In this document: positions 61,588-64,000 of the stretch, one piece after another
Layout: each line of letters begins with the position of its first letter
Position numbering within the stretch: the first letter of the stretch is position 1
NCBI GenBank assembly: GCA_012932865.1
Contig: SAXG01000032.1
Coordinates: 124,001 to 188,000 of the forward strand
Length of the DNA stretch: 64,000 nt
Source of the DNA: Amylostereum areolatum
Taxonomy: Eukaryota > Basidiomycota > Agaricomycetes > Russulales > Stereaceae
Reading direction: 5' to 3'
Made by a program: the position numbers and the translations under genes
Notes under the pieces: generated by a model
Databases searched by the model: none
Seen by the model: only the letters and a program-made list of their open reading frames with translations
What the model was told of the DNA's origin: nothing

Positions 61588-64000
61588 CTAGTCACTTTCC
61601 CAGATGTCGTCTTCAGCTGCTAGCGGCCTAGTCTTTCCCTTTTTCTGTATCTGTTTTTCTACGGTGTCAGGATTTGGAATGCGAGTAGATAGTTCTCGTA
61701 GGACCCTCCTATTTCTTGTAATGTAAGGGACCAGTCTGGATACAGCAAACTTTGTTGCTGATATTGCACCGTCTAACTCAGCCAATTTATACGCACCACC
61801 TTGTGTTTTTTCAATAACCTCATATGGTCCAAGGAACCTGTCTTTGTCTTTGCGGCTGTGGGAGGTTTCAATGGCATTATTCCTGACGAGCACAAGTTGG
61901 CCTGGTTGGAATTCATCTGTCCGGATGCGGTGCTTGAATCTGTCTTCAAACTGTGCTTTCGATGCAAACCTATGTTCGCGTAGCTTGTATGCGGCTTCAT
62001 CAATGTCTGTCTGCCGCTTTTCTAGCTGTCGTATGCGTAGGGATAATAGCTCTGCAGATGACATTTTTGCTGAATAGGCTGGGCCTAGAAAAGTTGCTTC
62101 CGTCAAGTCAAATGGATAAATAGGATGTGTTCCATGCAGGAGATAGTATGGGGAGAAGCCTGTCGACTGTGATATTGTTATGCGGTCTGCATAGAAGGCT
62201 GCATGCACTTTAGCTGGCCAGTCTTGGACTTTTGATCCACATGTCTTGATGATGGATTCTCGGATTGTAAAGTGGCCGCGCTCCACTACTCCATTGGCCT
62301 TGGAGTTATATGGGGCAATCTTGACTTGAGGGACACCAAGACGTTCTACCAGTTCTTGAAACGCTCCGCGTACTTCTGGGCCATTATCTGTAACCACCTG
62401 TCGGACAACTCCATATCGACAGTAAATTTGTTCCCAGAAGAACTTCTTCAATGATCCTGCATTTGCATTTCGTAGTGCCCGCCCTTCAGACACGCGAGTA
62501 AGATCATCTCGTGCTGCCACAATGTACTTATACCCATGGGCCTGCGGCATATGCATGACATCAATATAGACCTTATCCCATATTGCAACTGGGGTTGACA
62601 CCGTGGGATGCCGCAGAGGCCGTAGTGTTGAGCGGACCTGGCATTCATGGCAGGATCGGATATGCTGTTTAATGTCTGATAGCATGGCTGGCCAGTAGAA
62701 GCGCAGACTGATGGCTTTATGAACTGCCTCCACTCCTCTGTGTCCCATTTCCTCATGCGCCCCTAGCATAATGCTGTACCGGGTGTCTGGTGAAAAGATC
62801 ACCTTCCTTGGGATTCCTTCTGCTTCCTTCCGAAACATGTCCTGGTCCCGTAAGAAAAATTTGGTAGCCTTGGCTACAAACCGCTTCTCTTGCTGGGTCG
62901 TTTGGACTGAGGGAGGATATTCCCAATTCTGTAAAAAATGCTTGATCTGATCCAGGGTAGATTCTATTGCTCCAACAGGCAGTACAAGGCTGGCTTTGAT
63001 GTTTGAGTGTTGGTAAACTGGTCGCGCTGACCGGTCTTGCAGCGTAACAAAGCGGTCTAGTGGAGCCTTAGGGATAGAATACAGGGCAATGGCATCTAAC
63101 CAGTCATCGTCATCTGGTTCATGTTCATCTTCTGAGGGCGGTCGTCTTGAAAGACCGTCGGGGCCTGAGAACCGCTTACCTGGTACATGAATTAATTCAA
63201 AGTCAAACATCTTGATTCCTTGTATCCAGCGGTTAATTGCAGCGTTCGGCTGAAGGTCTGGTGCATTGAGCATACCTTTGATATAAAGGGCATCAACTTC
63301 TACATAGAAATTTTTGATCCCAATTATGTAGAGGCTAAAATGCTTCAACGCTCGGAACAAGCCAAATAGCTCTAGCTTGGGTTGCGAGTATCGCGCTTCA
63401 ACTGCACTCATTGGTAATGATCCGTAACGTGCGGGTCGTCTTCTTCCTTCTTCATCTAGCTGGGACAGAATAAATCCTACTGCGATATAACTGGAGTCAA
63501 CGGACAGAATCACTGGGCGTTCGGACTTATAGTCAATTGGGCGGAGGGCAGGTGCGGCTGAAACCTTAGCTTTGAGGTCGTCGAATGCTTTTTGACGCCG
63601 TGTATCCCAGATAAATTCTTCGTCCTTGCGTACCAATTCTGTTAGAGGTCGCGCAAGCTTCGAGTAGTTTTCGATCCAAATACGAACTGTACCGCATAGG
63701 CCCAGAAAACCTCGTACCTCTGTGACATTCTTGGGCGCCGGCCAGTTCTGAATTTTTTCGGCTTTATTCTTCTCAGGGGACCGTCCTTTTGGTGTACAGG
63801 TTTGTCCTAAAATTTCGACTTGCTGAGCGCATATCTGTGCTTTATCGGGATTGAACGTTCCTCCTGCAGATTTTATGCGGTGCATTATGCGGTGGACATC
63901 CTGTGCGTGCTCCCATATAAAGCGCCGTATGCCCGGGTTATCTTTTAGCACTTCAGGGTTTCCAGATGAGTCCAGGTATGCTGACAAGGGTCCACGTATT
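61588..64000 (-). CDS. pol: Ty3/gypsy Pol, C-terminal part, truncated by window edge
   Basis: Open to position 64000 and stopping at 61588. From the N-terminal side: the reverse transcriptase end (GTFNPDKAQICAQQVEILGQ, EVRGFLGLCGTVRIWI), RNase H (LSVDSSYIAVGFILSQ), LIHVPGKRFSGPDGLSRRP, the integrase zinc finger (GHRGVEAVHKAISLRFYWPA...CHEC), the catalytic core (YIDVMHMP, VTDNGPEV, NGVVERGH) and a C-terminal domain (FLGPYEVIEKTQGGAYKLAE) without a chromodomain. It is only distantly related to the chromovirus at 44.5-51.6 kb and its codon use is more AT-rich. About 800 residues are visible with no stop or frameshift. Confidence 0.95.
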   Translation of the reverse strand, partial: IRGPLSAYLDSSGNPEVLKDNPGIRRFIWEHAQDVHRIMHRIKSAGGTFNPDKAQICAQQVEILGQTCTPKGRSPEKNKAEKIQNWPAPKNVTEVRGFLGLCGTVRIWIENYSKLARPLTELVRKDEEFIWDTRRQKAFDDLKAKVSAAPALRPIDYKSERPVILSVDSSYIAVGFILSQLDEEGRRRPARYGSLPMSAVEARYSQPKLELFGLFRALKHFSLYIIGIKNFYVEVDALYIKGMLNAPDLQPNAAINRWIQGIKMFDFELIHVPGKRFSGPDGLSRRPPSEDEHEPDDDDWLDAIALYSIPKAPLDRFVTLQDRSARPVYQHSNIKASLVLPVGAIESTLDQIKHFLQNWEYPPSVQTTQQEKRFVAKATKFFLRDQDMFRKEAEGIPRKVIFSPDTRYSIMLGAHEEMGHRGVEAVHKAISLRFYWPAMLSDIKQHIRSCHECQVRSTLRPLRHPTVSTPVAIWDKVYIDVMHMPQAHGYKYIVAARDDLTRVSEGRALRNANAGSLKKFFWEQIYCRYGVVRQVVTDNGPEVRGAFQELVERLGVPQVKIAPYNSKANGVVERGHFTIRESIIKTCGSKVQDWPAKVHAAFYADRITISQSTGFSPYYLLHGTHPIYPFDLTEATFLGPAYSAKMSSAELLSLRIRQLEKRQTDIDEAAYKLREHRFASKAQFEDRFKHRIRTDEFQPGQLVLVRNNAIETSHSRKDKDRFLGPYEVIEKTQGGAYKLAELDGAISATKFAVSRLVPYITRNRRVLRELSTRIPNPDTVEKQIQKKGKTRPLAAEDDIWESD

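Noticed and set aside
1..64000. tRNA, rRNA and CRISPR features
   Set aside because: B-box-like words such as GGATTCAATCC (near 13250) have no matching A-box or cloverleaf. No regularly spaced short repeats with unique spacers were seen.

Overview
The window is chromosomal DNA of a basidiomycete fungus, most likely an Agaricomycete. Nearly every host gene is split by short (about 48-80 nt) GT-AG introns. The set includes families typical of mushroom-forming fungi: a DUF6535 membrane protein, Goodbye/NACHT STAND (NLR-like) receptors and a DUF1752 GATA factor. No tRNA, rRNA or CRISPR array was recognised.

Left part (1-38 kb), mostly host genes. In order: a partial DUF6535 membrane protein (minus); an Akr1-type ankyrin/DHHC palmitoyltransferase (minus), divergent from a Golgi pH regulator (GPHR) protein (plus); a short-chain dehydrogenase (plus) convergent with an NAD(P)-binding oxidoreductase-like protein (minus); an apparently complete NLR-like STAND protein, NLR1 (plus); an unidentified gene (minus); the H2A.Z chaperone CHZ1 (minus); a polytopic membrane protein with a large glycosylated loop (minus); a sugar-porter MFS transporter (plus); a 5.7 kb GC-rich stretch with no recognisable gene; and a two-finger GATA factor (plus).

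Right part (38-64 kb), a repeat-rich accessory region. Its core is a dead NLR paralogue (NLR2, minus, 39.9-56.3 kb) whose ankyrin array was opened by successive insertions. Three have defined ends and target-site duplications (TSDs): a 1.9 kb hAT-like element (8-bp TSD), a 9.5 kb TIR element resembling CACTA/CMC transposons (2-bp TSD), and a 687-bp solo-LTR-like insert in an exon. The 9.5 kb element itself hosts a 704-bp Mutator-like MITE (10-bp TSD) and a young Ty3/gypsy chromovirus (420-bp LTRs with 3 mismatches, 5-bp TSD). A 586-bp hAT-like MITE lies just outside the pseudogene. The far right holds unassigned sequence, an intron-containing gene of unknown function and a second, divergent Ty3/gypsy pol that runs off the window.

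The most unusual points are in the chromovirus. An 11-nt primer-binding site is complementary to its own predicted mRNA 5' end, which indicates Tf1-type self-priming. A long ATG-free leader holds an open frame in phase with gag and separated from it by a single TAG. A T5 slip site at the gag stop could give Gag-Pol. The stack of dated insertions in NLR2, beside its intact paralogue NLR1, records stepwise decay of a self/non-self receptor gene.
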